Assembly: GCA_036245805.1 (NCBI GenBank)
Contig: BTRK01000002.1
Location: forward strand, 2,414,689-2,478,688
Length of the DNA stretch: 64,000 nt
Direction of reading: 5' to 3'
DNA from: Pristionchus mayeri
Lineage: Eukaryota > Nematoda > Chromadorea > Rhabditida > Neodiplogasteridae
Numbering within the stretch: the first letter of the stretch is position 1; every line of letters begins with the position of its first letter. The notes beneath the pieces are model-generated. The model did not search any database and had not been told where the DNA came from. It saw only the letters and a program-made list of their open reading frames with translations. Below, in pieces: positions 48,801 through 61,900 of this stretch. A program made the position numbers and the translations under genes.

Positions 48801-51665
48801 AACTTTCTGGTACAGTCTAGAAGCTTTGGAACATTTTCGAACTTTCTGGAACATTCTAGAAGCTTTTAAACATTTTCGAACTTTCTGGAACATTCTAGAA
48901 GCTTTGGAACATTTTTGAACTTTCTGGAACATTCTAGAAGCTTTGGAACATTTTTGAACTTTCTGGAACATTCTAGAAGCTTTGAAACATTTTCGAACTT
49001 TCTGGTTCAGTCTAGAAGCTTTGGAACATTTTCGAACTTTCTGGAACATTCTAGAAGCTTTTAAACATTTTCGAACTTTCTGGAACATTCTAGAAGCTTT
49101 TGAACATTTTCGAACTTTCTGGAACATTCTAGAAGCTTTTAAACATTTTCGAACTTTCTGGAACATTCTAGAAGCTTTGGAACATTTTTGAACTTTCTGG
49201 AACATTCTAGAAGCTTTGAAACATTTTCGAACTTTCTGGTACAGTCTAGAAGCTTTGGAACATTTTCGAACTTTCTGGAACATTCTAGAAGCTTTTAAAC
49301 ATTTTCGAACTTTCTGGAACATTCTAGAAGCTTTGGAACATTTTTGAACTTTCTGGAACATTCTAGAAGCTTTGAAACATTTTCGAACTTTCTGGTACAG
49401 TCTAGAAGCTTTGGAACATTTTCGAACTTTCTGGAACATTCTAGAAGCTTTTAAACATTTTCGAACTTTCTGGAACATTCTAGAAGCTTTTAAACATTTT
49501 CGAACTTTCTGGAACATTCTAAAAGCTTTTAAACATTTTCGAACTTTCTGGAACATTCTAGAAGCTTTTGAACATTTTCGAACTTTCTGGAACATTCTAG
49601 AAGCTTTGGAACATTTTCGAACTTTCTGGACATTCTAGAAGCTTTGGAACATTTTTGAACTTTCTGGAACATTCTAGAAGCTTTGAAACATTTTCGAACT
49701 TTCTGGTACAGTCTAGAAGCTTTGGAACATTTTCGAACTTTCTGGAACATTCTAGAAGCTTTTAAACATTTTCGAACTTTCTGGAACATTCTAGAAGCTT
49801 TTGAACATTTTCGAACTTTCTGGAACATTCTAGAAGCTTTTAAACATTTTCGAACTTTCTGGAACATTCTAGAAGCTTTGGAACATTTTTGAACTTTCTG
49901 GAACATTCTAGAAGCTTTTAAACATTTTCGAACTTTCTGGTACAGTCTAGAAGCTTTGGAACATTTTCGAACTTTCTGGAACATTCTAGAAGCTTTTAAA
50001 CATTTTCGAACTTTCTGGAACATTCTAGAAGCTTTGGAACATTTTTGAACTTTCTGGAACATTCTAGAAGCTTTGAAACATTTTCGAACTTTCTGGTACA
50101 GTCTAGAAGCTTTGGAACATTTTCGAACTTTCTGGAACATTCTAGAAGCTTTTAAACATTTTCGAACTTTCTGGACCATTCTAGAAGCTTTGGAACATTT
50201 TTGAACTTTCTGGAACATTCTAGAAGCTTTGAAACATTTTCGAACTTTCTGGTACAGTCTAGAAGCTTTGGAACATTTTCGAACTTTCTGGAACATTCTA
50301 GAAGCTTCTAAACATTTTCGAACTTTCTGGAACATTCTAGAAGCTTTTGAACAATTTCGAACTTTCTGGAACATTCTAGAAGCTTTTAAACATTTTCGAA
50401 CTTTCTGGAACATTCTAGAAGCTTTGGAACATTTTCGAACTTTCTGGAACATTCTAGAAGCTTTTAAACATTTTTGAACTTTCTGGAACATTCTAGAAGC
50501 TTTGGAACATTTCCGAACTTTCTGGAACATTCTAGAAGCTTTTGAACATTTTCGAACTTTCTGGAACATTCTAGAAGCTTTTGAACATTTTCGAACTTTC
50601 TGGAACATTCTAGAAGCTTTGGAACATTTTTGAACTTTCTGGAACATTCTAGAAGCTTTGAAACATTTTCGAACTTTCTGGTACAGTCTAGAAGCTTTGG
50701 AACATTTTCGAACTTTCTGGAACATTCTAGAAGCTTTTAAACATTTTCGAACTTTCTGGAACATTCTAGAAGCTTTGGAACATTTTTGAACTTTCTGGAA
50801 CATTCTAGAAGCTTTGAAACATTTTCGAACTTTCTGGTACAGTCTAGAAGCTTTGGAACATTTTCGAACTTTCTGGAACATTCTAGAAGCTTTTAAACAT
50901 TTTCGAACTTTCTGGAACATTCTAGAAGCTTTGGAACATTTTTGAACTTTCTGGAACATTCTAGAAGCTTTGAAACATTTTCGAACTTTCTGGTACAGTC
51001 TAGAAGCTTTGGAACATTTTCGAACTTTCTGGAACATTCTAGAAGCTTTTAAACATTTTCGAACTTTCTGGAACATTCTAGAAGCTTTTGAACATTTTCG
51101 AACTTTCTGGAACATTCTAGAAGCTTTTAAACATTTTCGAACTTTCTGGAACATTCTAGAAGCTTTGGAACATTTTCGAAATTTCTGGAACATTCTAGAA
51201 GCTTTTAAACATTTTTGAAATTTCTGGAACATTCTAGAAGCTTTGGAACATTTCCGAACTTTCTGGAACATTCTAGAAGCTTTTGAACATTTTCGAACTT
51301 TCTGGAACATTCTAGAAGCTTTTGAACATTTTCGAACTTTCTGGAACATTCTAGAAGCTTTGGAACATTTTTGAACTTTCTGGAACATTCTACAAGCTTT
51401 TGAACATTTTCGAACTTTCTGGAACATTCTAGAAGCTTTTGAACATTTTCGAACTTTCTGGAACATTCTAGAAGCTTTGGAACATTTTTGAACTTTCTGG
51501 AACATTCTAGAAGCTTTGAAACATTTTCGAACTTTCTGGTACAGTCTAGATGCTTTGGAACATTTTCGAACTTTCTGGAACATTCTAGAAGCTTTGGAAC
51601 ATTTTCGAACTTTCTGGAACATTCTAGAAGCTTTGGAACATTTTCGAACTTTCTGGAACATTCTA

Positions 51666-52144
51666 CAGTACGTGCTAATCGCCTTGACCATGTGCGTGCG
51701 CCGCGCTGCGCGGCGGCGTGCGGCTTACGCGGATTGATTTTGCGGGATGAATATTATTTTTCACGATTCGAACCTATTACTTTCGAATTCTCCGTAAAAT
51801 TTCCCATCGAAAGGAGTATTCATTCATATTTTTAAAGATATATTTATAAATCAATATTTTGAATGCGGAATTTCTGAACCCTACCGTAATCTCACTTTAC
51901 GATAGCGACAGTATCGCAAACTGGGATTACGGTAGGTTGCAGCATTACAGAATTCAAAATATTGATTTCTTTTTCTAAAAATATGAATGAATAGTCCTTC
52001 CGATGCGAAATTTTACGGAGAATTCGAAAATAATAGGTTCGAATCGTGAAAGGCAATATTCTTTACGCAAAATCAATCCGAGCAAGCCGCGCTCCGCCGC
52101 GCAGCGCCGCGCACGCACATGACCAAGGCGATTAGCACGTACTG
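51666..52144. mobile_element. Palindromic MITE inserted in the satellite, copy 1
   Basis: A 479-bp element with ends CAGTACGTGCTAATCGCC and its inverse, flanked by TA. The TA is the centre of the monomer's TTCTAGAA, so the insertion site and 2-bp duplication are unambiguous. CAGT ends plus a TA target are Tc1-like. The arms pair along most of the length, including GC-rich blocks (CGCGCTGCGCGG) and an inner CTACCGTAATC/GATTACGGTAG pair around the centre. No ORF of its own. Confidence 0.85.
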
Positions 52145-52419
52145 TAGAAGCTTTTGAACATTTTCGAACTTTCTGGAACATTCTAGAAGCTTTGGAACAT
52201 TTTTGGACTTTCTGGAACATTCTAGAAGCTTTGAAACATTTTCGAACTTTCTGGTACAGTCTAGATGCTTTGGAACATTTTCGAACTTTCTGGAACATTC
52301 TAGAAGCTTTGGAACATTTTCGAACTTTCTGGAACATTCTAGAAGCTTTGGAACATTTTCGAACTTTCTGGAACATTCTAGAAGCTTTGGAACATTTCCG
52401 AACTTTCTGGAACATTCTA

Positions 52420-52904
52420 CAGTACGTGCTAATCGCCTTGACCATGTGCGTGCGCCGCGCTGCGCGGCGGCGTGCGGCTTACGCGGATTGATTTTGCGGG
52501 ATGAATATTATTTTTCACGATTCGAACCTATTACTTTCGAATTCTCCGTAAAATTTCCCATCGAAAGGAGTATTCATTCATATTTTTAAAGATATATTTA
52601 TATTTATAAATCAATATTTTGAATGCGGAATTTCTGAACCCTACCGTAATCTCACTTTACGATAGCGACAGTATCGCAAACTGGGATTACGGTAGGTTGC
52701 AGCATTACAGAATTCAAAATATTGATTTCTTTTTCTAAAAATATGAATGAATAGTCCTTCCGATGCGAAATTTTACAGAGAATTCGAAAATAATAGGTTC
52801 GAATCGTGAAAAGCAATATTCTTTACGCAAAATCAATCCGAGCAAGCCGCGCTCCGCCGCGCAGCGCCGCGCACGCACATGACCAAGGCGATTAGCACGT
52901 ACTG
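52420..52904. mobile_element. Palindromic MITE inserted in the satellite, copy 2
   Basis: Nearly identical to the copy at 51666, but 485 bp long because TATTTA is repeated near 52592. It sits at the same monomer position with TA on both sides. Exactly seven monomers plus one TA separate the two copies. The flanking satellite shares a rare TAGATGC variant with the flank of copy 1, which points to segmental duplication rather than a second insertion. Confidence 0.85.
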
Positions 52905-55900
52905 TAGAAGCTTTTGAACATTTTCGAACTTTCTGGAACATTCTAGAAGCTTTGGAACATTTTTGAACTTTCTGGAACATTCTAGAAGCTTTGAAACATT
53001 TTCGAACTTTCTGGTACAGTCTAGAAGCTTTGGAACATTTTCGAACTTTCTGGAACATTCTAGAAGCTTTTAAACATTTTCGAACTTTCTGGAACATTCT
53101 AGAAGCTTTGAAACATTTTCGAACTTTCTGGAACATTCTAGAAGCTTTGGAACATTTTTGAACTTTCTGGAACATTCTAGAAGCTTTGAAACATTTTCGA
53201 ACTTTCTGGTACAGTCTAGAAGCTTTGGAACATTTTCGAACTTTCTGGAACATTCTAGAAGCTTTTAAACATTTTCGAACTTTCTGGAACATTCTAGAAG
53301 CTTTTGAACATTTTCGAACTTTCTGGAGCATTCTAGAAGCTTTTGAACATTTTCGAACTTTCTGGAACATTCTAGAAGCTTTGGAACATTTTTGAACTTT
53401 CTGGAACATTCTAGAAGCTTTGAAACATTTTCGAACTTTCTGGTACAGTCTAGAAGCTTTGGAACATTTTCGAACTTTCTGGAACATTCTAGAAGCTTTT
53501 AAACATTTTCGAACTTTCTGGTACAGTCTAGAAGCTTTGGAACATTTTCGAACTTTCTGGAACATTCTAGAAGCTTTTAAACATTTTCGAACTTTCTGGA
53601 ACATTCTAGAAGCTTTGGAACATTTTCGAACTTTCTGGAACATTCTAGAAGCTTTTAAACATTTTTGAACTTTCTGGTACAGTCTAGAAGCTTTGAAACA
53701 TTTTCGAACTTTCTGGTACAGTCTAGAAGCTTTGGAACATTTTCGAACTTTCTGGAACATTCTAGAAGCTTTTAAACATTTTCGAACTTTCTGGAACATT
53801 CTAGAAGCTTTGGAACATTTTTGAACTTTCTGGAACATTCTAGAAGCTTTGGAACATTTTCGAACTTTCTGGAACATTCTAGAAGCTTTTAAACATTTTC
53901 GAACTTTCTGGTACAGTCTAGAAGCTTTGGAACATTTTCGAACTTTCTGGAACATTCTAGAAGCTTTTAAACATTTTCGAACTTTCTGGAACATTCTAGA
54001 AGCTTTGGAACATTTTCGAACTTTCTGGAACATTCTAGAAGCTTTTAAACATTTTTGAACTTTCTGGTACAGTCTAGAAGCTTTGAAACATTTTCGAACT
54101 TTCTGGTACAGTCTAGAAGCTTTGGAACATTTTCGAACTTTCTGGAACATTCTAGAAGCTTTTAAACATTTTCGAACTTTCTGGAACATTCTAGAAGCTT
54201 TGGAACATTTTTGAACTTTCTGGAACATTCTAGAAGCTTTGGAACATTTTCGAACTTTCTGGAACATTCTAGAAGCTTTGGAACATTTTCGAACTTTCTG
54301 TAACATTCTAGAAGCTTTGGAACATTTCCGAACTTTCTGGAACATTCTAGAAGCTTTTGAACATTTTCGAACTTTCTGGAACATTCTAGAAGCTTTTGAA
54401 CATTTTCGAACTTTCTGGAACATTCTAGAAGCTTTGGAACATTTTTGAACTTTCTGGAACATTCTAGAAGCTTTGGAACATTTTTGAACTTTCTGGAACA
54501 TTCTAGAAGCTTTGGAACATTTTTGAACTTTCTGGAACATTCTAGAAGCTTTGAAACATTTTCGAACTTTCTGGTACAGTCTAGAAGCTTTGGAACATTT
54601 TCGAACTTTCTGGAACATTCTAGAAGCTTTTGAACATTTTCGAACTTTCTGCAACATTCTAGAAGCTTTGGAACATTTTCGAACTTTCTGGAACATTCTA
54701 GAAGCTTTTGAACATTTTCGAACTTTCTGCAACATTCTAGAAGCTTTGGAACATTTTTGAACTTTCTGGAACATTCTAGAAGCTTTGAAACATTTTCGAA
54801 CTTTCTGGTACAGTCTAGAAGCTTTGGAACATTTTCGAACTTTCTGGAACATTCTAGAAGCTTTGGAACATTTTCGAACTTTCTGGTACAGTCTAGAAGC
54901 TTTGGAACATTTTCGAACTTTCTGGAACATTCTAGAACCTTTTAAACATTTTCGAACTTTCTGGAACATTCTAGAAGCTTTGGAACATTTTTGAACTTTC
55001 TGGAACATTCTAGAAGCTTTGAAACATTTTCGAACTTTCTGGTACAGTCTAGAAGCTTTGGAACATTTTCGAACTTTCTGGAACATTCTAGAAGCTTTTA
55101 AACATTTTCGAACTTTCTGGAACATTCTAGAAGCATTTGAACATTTTCGAACTTTCTGGAACATTCTAGAAGCTTTGGAACATTTTCGAACTTTCTGGAA
55201 CATTCTAGAAGCTTTGGAACATTTTTGAACTTTCTGGAACATTCTAGAAGCTTTGAAACATTTTCGAACTTTTTGGTACAGTCTAGAAGCTTTGGAACAT
55301 TTTCGAACTTTCTGGAACATTCTAGAAGCTTTTAAACATTTTCGAACTTTCTGGTACAGTCTAGAAGCTTTGGAACATTTTCGAACTTTCTGGAACATTC
55401 TAGAAGCTTTTAAACATTTTCGAACTTTCTGGAACATTCTAGAAGCTTTGGAACATTTTTGAACTTTCTGGAACATTCTAGAAGCTTTGGAACATTTTTG
55501 AACTTTCTGGAACATTCTAGAAGCTTTGAAACATTTTCGAACTTTTTGGTACAGTCTAGAAGCTTTGGAACATTTTCGAACTTTCTGGAACATTCTAGAA
55601 GCTTTTAAACATTTTCGAACTTTCTGGTACAGTCTAGAAGCTTTGGAACATTTTCGAACTTTCTGGAACATTCTAGAAGCTTTTAAACATTTTCGAACTT
55701 TCTGGAACATTCTAGAAGCTTTGGAACATTTTCGAACTTTCTGGAACATTCTAGAAGCTTTTAAACATTTTTGAACTTTCTGGTACAGTCTAGAAGCTTT
55801 GAAACATTTTCGAACTTTCTGGTACAGTCTAGAAGCTTTGGAACATTTTCGAACTTTCTGGTACAGTCTAGAAGCTTTGGAACATTTTCGAACTTTCTGG

Positions 55901-58900
55901 AACATTCTAGAAGCTTTTAAACATTTTCGAACTTTCTGGAACATTCTAGAAGCTTTGGAACATTTTCGAACTTTCTGGAACATTCTAGAAGCTTTTAAAC
56001 ATTTTTGAACTTTCTGGTACAGTCTAGAAGCTTTGAAACATTTTCGAACTTTCTGGTACAGTCTAGAAGCTTTGGAACATTTTCGAACTTTCTGGAACAT
56101 TCTAGAAGCTTTTAAACATTTTCGAACTTTCTGGAACATTCTAGAAGCTTTGGAACATTTTTGAACTTTCTGGAACATTCTAGAAGCTTTGGAACATTTT
56201 CGAACTTTCTGGAACATTCTAGAAGCTTTTAAACATTTTCGAACTTTCTGGTACAGTCTAGAAGCTTTGGAACATTTTCGAACTTTCTGGAACATTCTAG
56301 AAGCTTTTAAACATTTTCGAACTTTCTGGAACATTCTAGAAGCTTTGGAACATTTTCGAACTTTCTGGAACATTCTAGAAGCTTTTAAACATTTTTGAAC
56401 TTTCTGGTACAGTCTAGAAGCTTTGAAACATTTTCGAACTTTCTGGTACAGTCTAGAAGCTTTGGAACATTTTCGAACTTTCTGGAACATTCTAGAAGCT
56501 TTTAAACATTTTCGAACTTTCTGGAACATTCTAGAAGCTTTGGAACATTTTTGAACTTTCTGGAACATTCTAGAAGCTTTGGAACATTTTCGAACTTTCT
56601 GGAACATTCTAGAAGCTTTGGAACATTTTCGAACTTTCTGTAACATTCTAGAAGCTTTGGAACATTTCCGAACTTTCTGGAACATTCTAGAAGCTTTTGA
56701 ACATTTTCGAACTTTCTGGAACATTCTAGAAGCTTTTGAACATTTTCGAACTTTCTGGAACATTCTAGAAGCTTTGGAACATTTTTGAACTTTCTGGAAC
56801 ATTCTAGAAGCTTTGGAACATTTTTGAACTTTCTGGAACATTCTAGAAGCTTTGGAACATTTTTGAACTTTCTGGAACATTCTAGAAGCTTTGAAACATT
56901 TTCGAACTTTCTGGTACAGTCTAGAAGCTTTGGAACATTTTCGAACTTTCTGGAACATTCTAGAAGCTTTTGAACATTTTCGAACTTTCTGCAACATTCT
57001 AGAAGCTTTGGAACATTTTCGAACTTTCTGGAACATTCTAGAAGCTTTTGAACATTTTCGAACTTTCTGCAACATTCTAGAAGCTTTGGAACATTTTTGA
57101 ACTTTCTGGAACATTCTAGAAGCTTTGAAACATTTTCGAACTTTCTGGTACAGTCTAGAAGCTTTGGAACATTTTCGAACTTTCTGGAACATTCTAGAAG
57201 CTTTGGAACATTTTCGAACTTTCTGGTACAGTCTAGAAGCTTTGGAACATTTTCGAACTTTCTGGAACATTCTAGAACCTTTTAAACATTTTCGAACTTT
57301 CTGGAACATTCTAGAAGCTTTGGAACATTTTTGAACTTTCTGGAACATTCTAGAAGCTTTGAAACATTTTCGAACTTTCTGGTACAGTCTAGAAGCTTTG
57401 GAACATTTTCGAACTTTCTGGAACATTCTAGAAGCTTTTAAACATTTTCGAACTTTCTGGAACATTCTAGAAGCATTTGAACATTTTCGAACTTTCTGGA
57501 ACATTCTAGAAGCTTTGGAACATTTTCGAACTTTCTGGAACATTCTAGAAGCTTTGGAACATTTTTGAACTTTCTGGAACATTCTAGAAGCTTTGAAACA
57601 TTTTCGAACTTTTTGGTACAGTCTAGAAGCTTTGGAACATTTTCGAACTTTCTGGAACATTCTAGAAGCTTTTAAACATTTTCGAACTTTCTGGTACAGT
57701 CTAGAAGCTTTGGAACATTTTCGAACTTTCTGGAACATTCTAGAAGCTTTTAAACATTTTCGAACTTTCTGGAACATTCTAGAAGCTTTGGAACATTTTT
57801 GAACTTTCTGGAACATTCTAGAAGCTTTGGAACATTTTTGAACTTTCTGGAACATTCTAGAAGCTTTGAAACATTTTCGAACTTTTTGGTACAGTCTAGA
57901 AGCTTTGGAACATTTTCGAACTTTCTGGAACATTCTAGAAGCTTTTAAACATTTTCGAACTTTCTGGTACAGTCTAGAAGCTTTGGAACATTTTCGAACT
58001 TTCTGGAACATTCTAGAAGCTTTTAAACATTTTCGAACTTTCTGGAACATTCTAGAAGCTTTGGAACATTTTCGAACTTTCTGGAACATTCTAGAAGCTT
58101 TTAAACATTTTTGAACTTTCTGGTACAGTCTAGAAGCTTTGAAACATTTTCGAACTTTCTGGTACAGTCTAGAAGCTTTGGAACATTTTCGAACTTTCTG
58201 GAACATTCTAGAAGCTTTTAAACATTTTCGAACTTTCTGGAACATTCTAGAAGCTTTGGAACATTTTTGAACTTTCTGGAACATTCTAGAAGCTTTGGAA
58301 CATTTTCGAACTTTCTGGAACATTCTAGAAGCTTTGGAACATTTTCGAACTTTCTGGAACATTCTAGAAGCTTTGGAACATTTCCGAACTTTCTGGAACA
58401 TTCTAGAAGCTTTTGAACATTTTCGAACTTTCTGGAACATTCTAGAAGCTTTTGAACATTTTCGAACTTTCTGGAACATTCTAGAAGCTTTGGAACATTT
58501 TTGAACTTTCTGGAACATTCTAGAAGCTTTGAAACATTTTCGAACTTTCTGGTACAGTCTAGAAGCTTTGGAACATTTTCGAACTTTCTGGAACATTCTA
58601 GAAGCTTTGGAACATTTTCGAACTTTCTGGAACATTCTAGAAGCTTTGGAACATTTTCGAACTTTCTGGAACATTCTAGAAGCTTTGGAACATTTTTGAA
58701 CTTTCTGGAACATTCTAGAAGCTTTGAAACATTTTCGAACTTTTTGGTACAGTCTAGAAGCTTTGGAACATTTTCGAACTTTCTGGAACATTCTAGAAGC
58801 TTTTAAACATTTTCGAACTTTCTGGTACAGTCTAGAAGCTTTGGAACATTTTCGAACTTTCTGGTACAGTCTAGAAGCTTTGGAACATTTTCGAACTTTC

Positions 58901-61900
58901 TGGAACATTCTAGAAGCTTTGGAACATTTTCGAACTTTCTGGAACATTCTAGAAGCTTTGGAACATTTTCGAACTTTCTGGAACATTCTAGAAGCTTTGG
59001 AACATTTTTGAACTTTCTGGAACATTCTAGAAGCTTTGAAACATTTTCGAACTTTTTGGTACAGTCTAGAAGCTTTGGAACATTTTCGAACTTTCTGGAA
59101 CATTCTAGAAGCTTTTAAACATTTTCGAACTTTCTGGTACAGTCTAGAAGCTTTGGAACATTTTCGAACTTTCTGGAACATTCTAAAAGCTTTGGAACAT
59201 TTTCGAACTTTCTGGAACATTCTAGAAGCTTTGGAACATTTTTGAACTTTCTGGAACATTCTAGAAGCTTTGGAACATTTTTGAACTTTCTGGAACATTC
59301 TAGAAGCTTTGAAACATTTTCGAACTTTTTGGTACAGTCTAGAAGCTTTGGAACATTTTCGAACTTTCTGGAACATTCTAGAAGCTTTTAAACATTTTCG
59401 AACTTTCTGGTACAGTCTAGAAGCTTTGGAACATTTTCGAACTTTCTGGAACATTCTAGAAGCTTTTAAACATTTTCGAACTTTCTGGAACATTCTAGAA
59501 GCTTTGGAACATTTTCGAACTTTCTGGAACATTCTAGAAGCTTTTAAACATTTTTGAACTTTCTGGTACAGTCTAGAAGCTTTGAAACATTTTCGAACTT
59601 TCTGGTACAGTCTAGAAGCTTTGGAACATTTTCGAACTTTCTGGAACATTCTAGAAGCTTTTAAACATTTTCGAACTTTCTGGAACATTCTAGAAGCTTT
59701 GGAACATTTTTGAACTTTCTGGAACATTCTAGAAGCTTTGGAACATTTTCGAACTTTCTGGAACATTCTAGAAGCTTTGGAACATTTTCGAACTTTCTGG
59801 AACATTCTAGAAGCTTTGGAACATTTCCGAACTTTCTGGAACATTCTAGAAGCTTTTGAACATTTTCGAACTTTCTGGAACATTCTAGAAGCTTTTGAAC
59901 ATTTTCGAACTTTCTGGAACATTCTAGAAGCTTTGGAACATTTTTGAACTTTCTGGAACATTCTAGAAGCTTTGAAACATTTTCGAACTTTCTGGTACAG
60001 TCTAGAAGCTTTGGAACATTTTCGAACTTTCTGGAACATTCTAGAAGCTTTGGAACATTTTCGAACTTTCTGGAACATTCTAGAAGCTTTGGAACATTTT
60101 CGAACTTTCTGGAACATTCTAGAAGCTTTGGAACATTTCCGAACTTTCTGGAACATTCTAGAAGCTTTGGAACATTTTCGAACTTTCTGGAACATTCTAG
60201 AAGCTTTGGAACATTTTTGAACTTTCTGGAACATTCTAGAAGCTTTGGAACATTTTTGAACTTTCTGGAACATTCTAGAAGCTTTGAAACATTTTCGAAC
60301 TTTTTGGTACAGTCTAGAAGCTTTGGAACATTTTCGAACTTTCTGGAACATTCTAGAAGCTTTTAAACATTTTCGAACTTTCTGGTACAGTCTAGAAGCT
60401 TTGGAACATTTTCGAACTTTCTGGAACATTCTAGAAGCTTTTAAACATTTTCGAACTTTCTGGAACATTCTAGAAGCTTTGGAACATTTTCGAACTTTCT
60501 GGAACATTCTAAAAGCTTTGGAACATTTTCGAACTTTCTGGAACATTCTAGAAGCTTTGGAACATTTTTGAACTTTCTGGAACATTCTAGAAGCTTTTAA
60601 ACATTTTCGAACTTTCTGGAACATTCTAGAAGCTTTGGAACATTTTCGAACTTTCTGGAACATTCTAGAAGCTTTTAAACATTTTTGAACTTTCTGGTAC
60701 AGTCTAGAAGCTTTGAAACATTTTCGAACTTTCTGGTACAGTCTAGAAGCTTTGGAACATTTTCGAACTTTCTGGAACATTCTAGAAGCTTTTAAACATT
60801 TTCGAACTTTCTGGAACATTCTAGAAGCTTTGGAACATTTTTGAACTTTCTGGAACATTCTAGAAGCTTTGGAACATTTTCGAACTTTCTGGAACATTCT
60901 AGAAGCTTTGGAACATTTTCGAACTTTCTGGAACATTCTAGAAGCTTTGGAACATTTCCGAACTTTCTGGAACATTCTAGAAGCTTTTGAACATTTTCGA
61001 ACTTTCTGGAACATTCTAGAAGCTTTTGAACATTTTCGAACTTTCTGGAACATTCTAGAAGCTTTGGAACATTTTTGAACTTTCTGGAACATTCTAGAAG
61101 CTTTGAAACATTTTCGAACTTTCTGGTACAGTCTAGAAGCTTTGGAACATTTTCGAACTTTCTGGAACATTCTAGAAGCTTTGGAACATTTTCGAACTTT
61201 CTGGAACATTCTAGAAGCTTTGGAACATTTTCGAACTTTCTGGAACATTCTAGAAGCTTTGGAACATTTCCGAACTTTCTGGAACATTCTAGAAGCTTTG
61301 GAACATTTTCGAACTTTCTGGAACATTCTAGAAGCTTTGGAACATTTTTGAACTTTCTGGAACATTCTAGAAGCTTTTAAACATTTTCGAACTTTCTGGA
61401 ACATTCTAGAAGCTTTTGAACATTTTCGAACTTTCTGGAACATTCTAGAAGCTTTGGAACATTTCCGAACTTTCTGGAACATTCTAGAAGCTTTTGAACA
61501 TTTTCGAACTTTCTGGAACATTCTAGAAGCTTTTGAACATTTTCGAACTTTCTGGAACATTCTAGAAGCTTTGGAACATTTTTGAACTTTCTGGAACATT
61601 CTAGAAGCTTTGAAACATTTTCGAACTTTCTGGTACAGTCTAGAAGCTTTGGAACATTTTCGAACTTTCTGGAACATTCTAGAAGCTTTGGAACATTTTC
61701 GAACTTTCTGGAACATTCTAGAAGCTTTGGAACATTTTCGAACTTTCTGGAACATTCTAGAAGCTTTGGAACATTTTTGAACTTTCTGGAACATTCTAGA
61801 AGCTTTGAAACATTTTCGAACTTTTTGGTACAGTCTAGAAGCTTTGGAACATTTTCGAACTTTCTGGAACATTCTAGAAGCTTTTAAACATTTTCGAACT

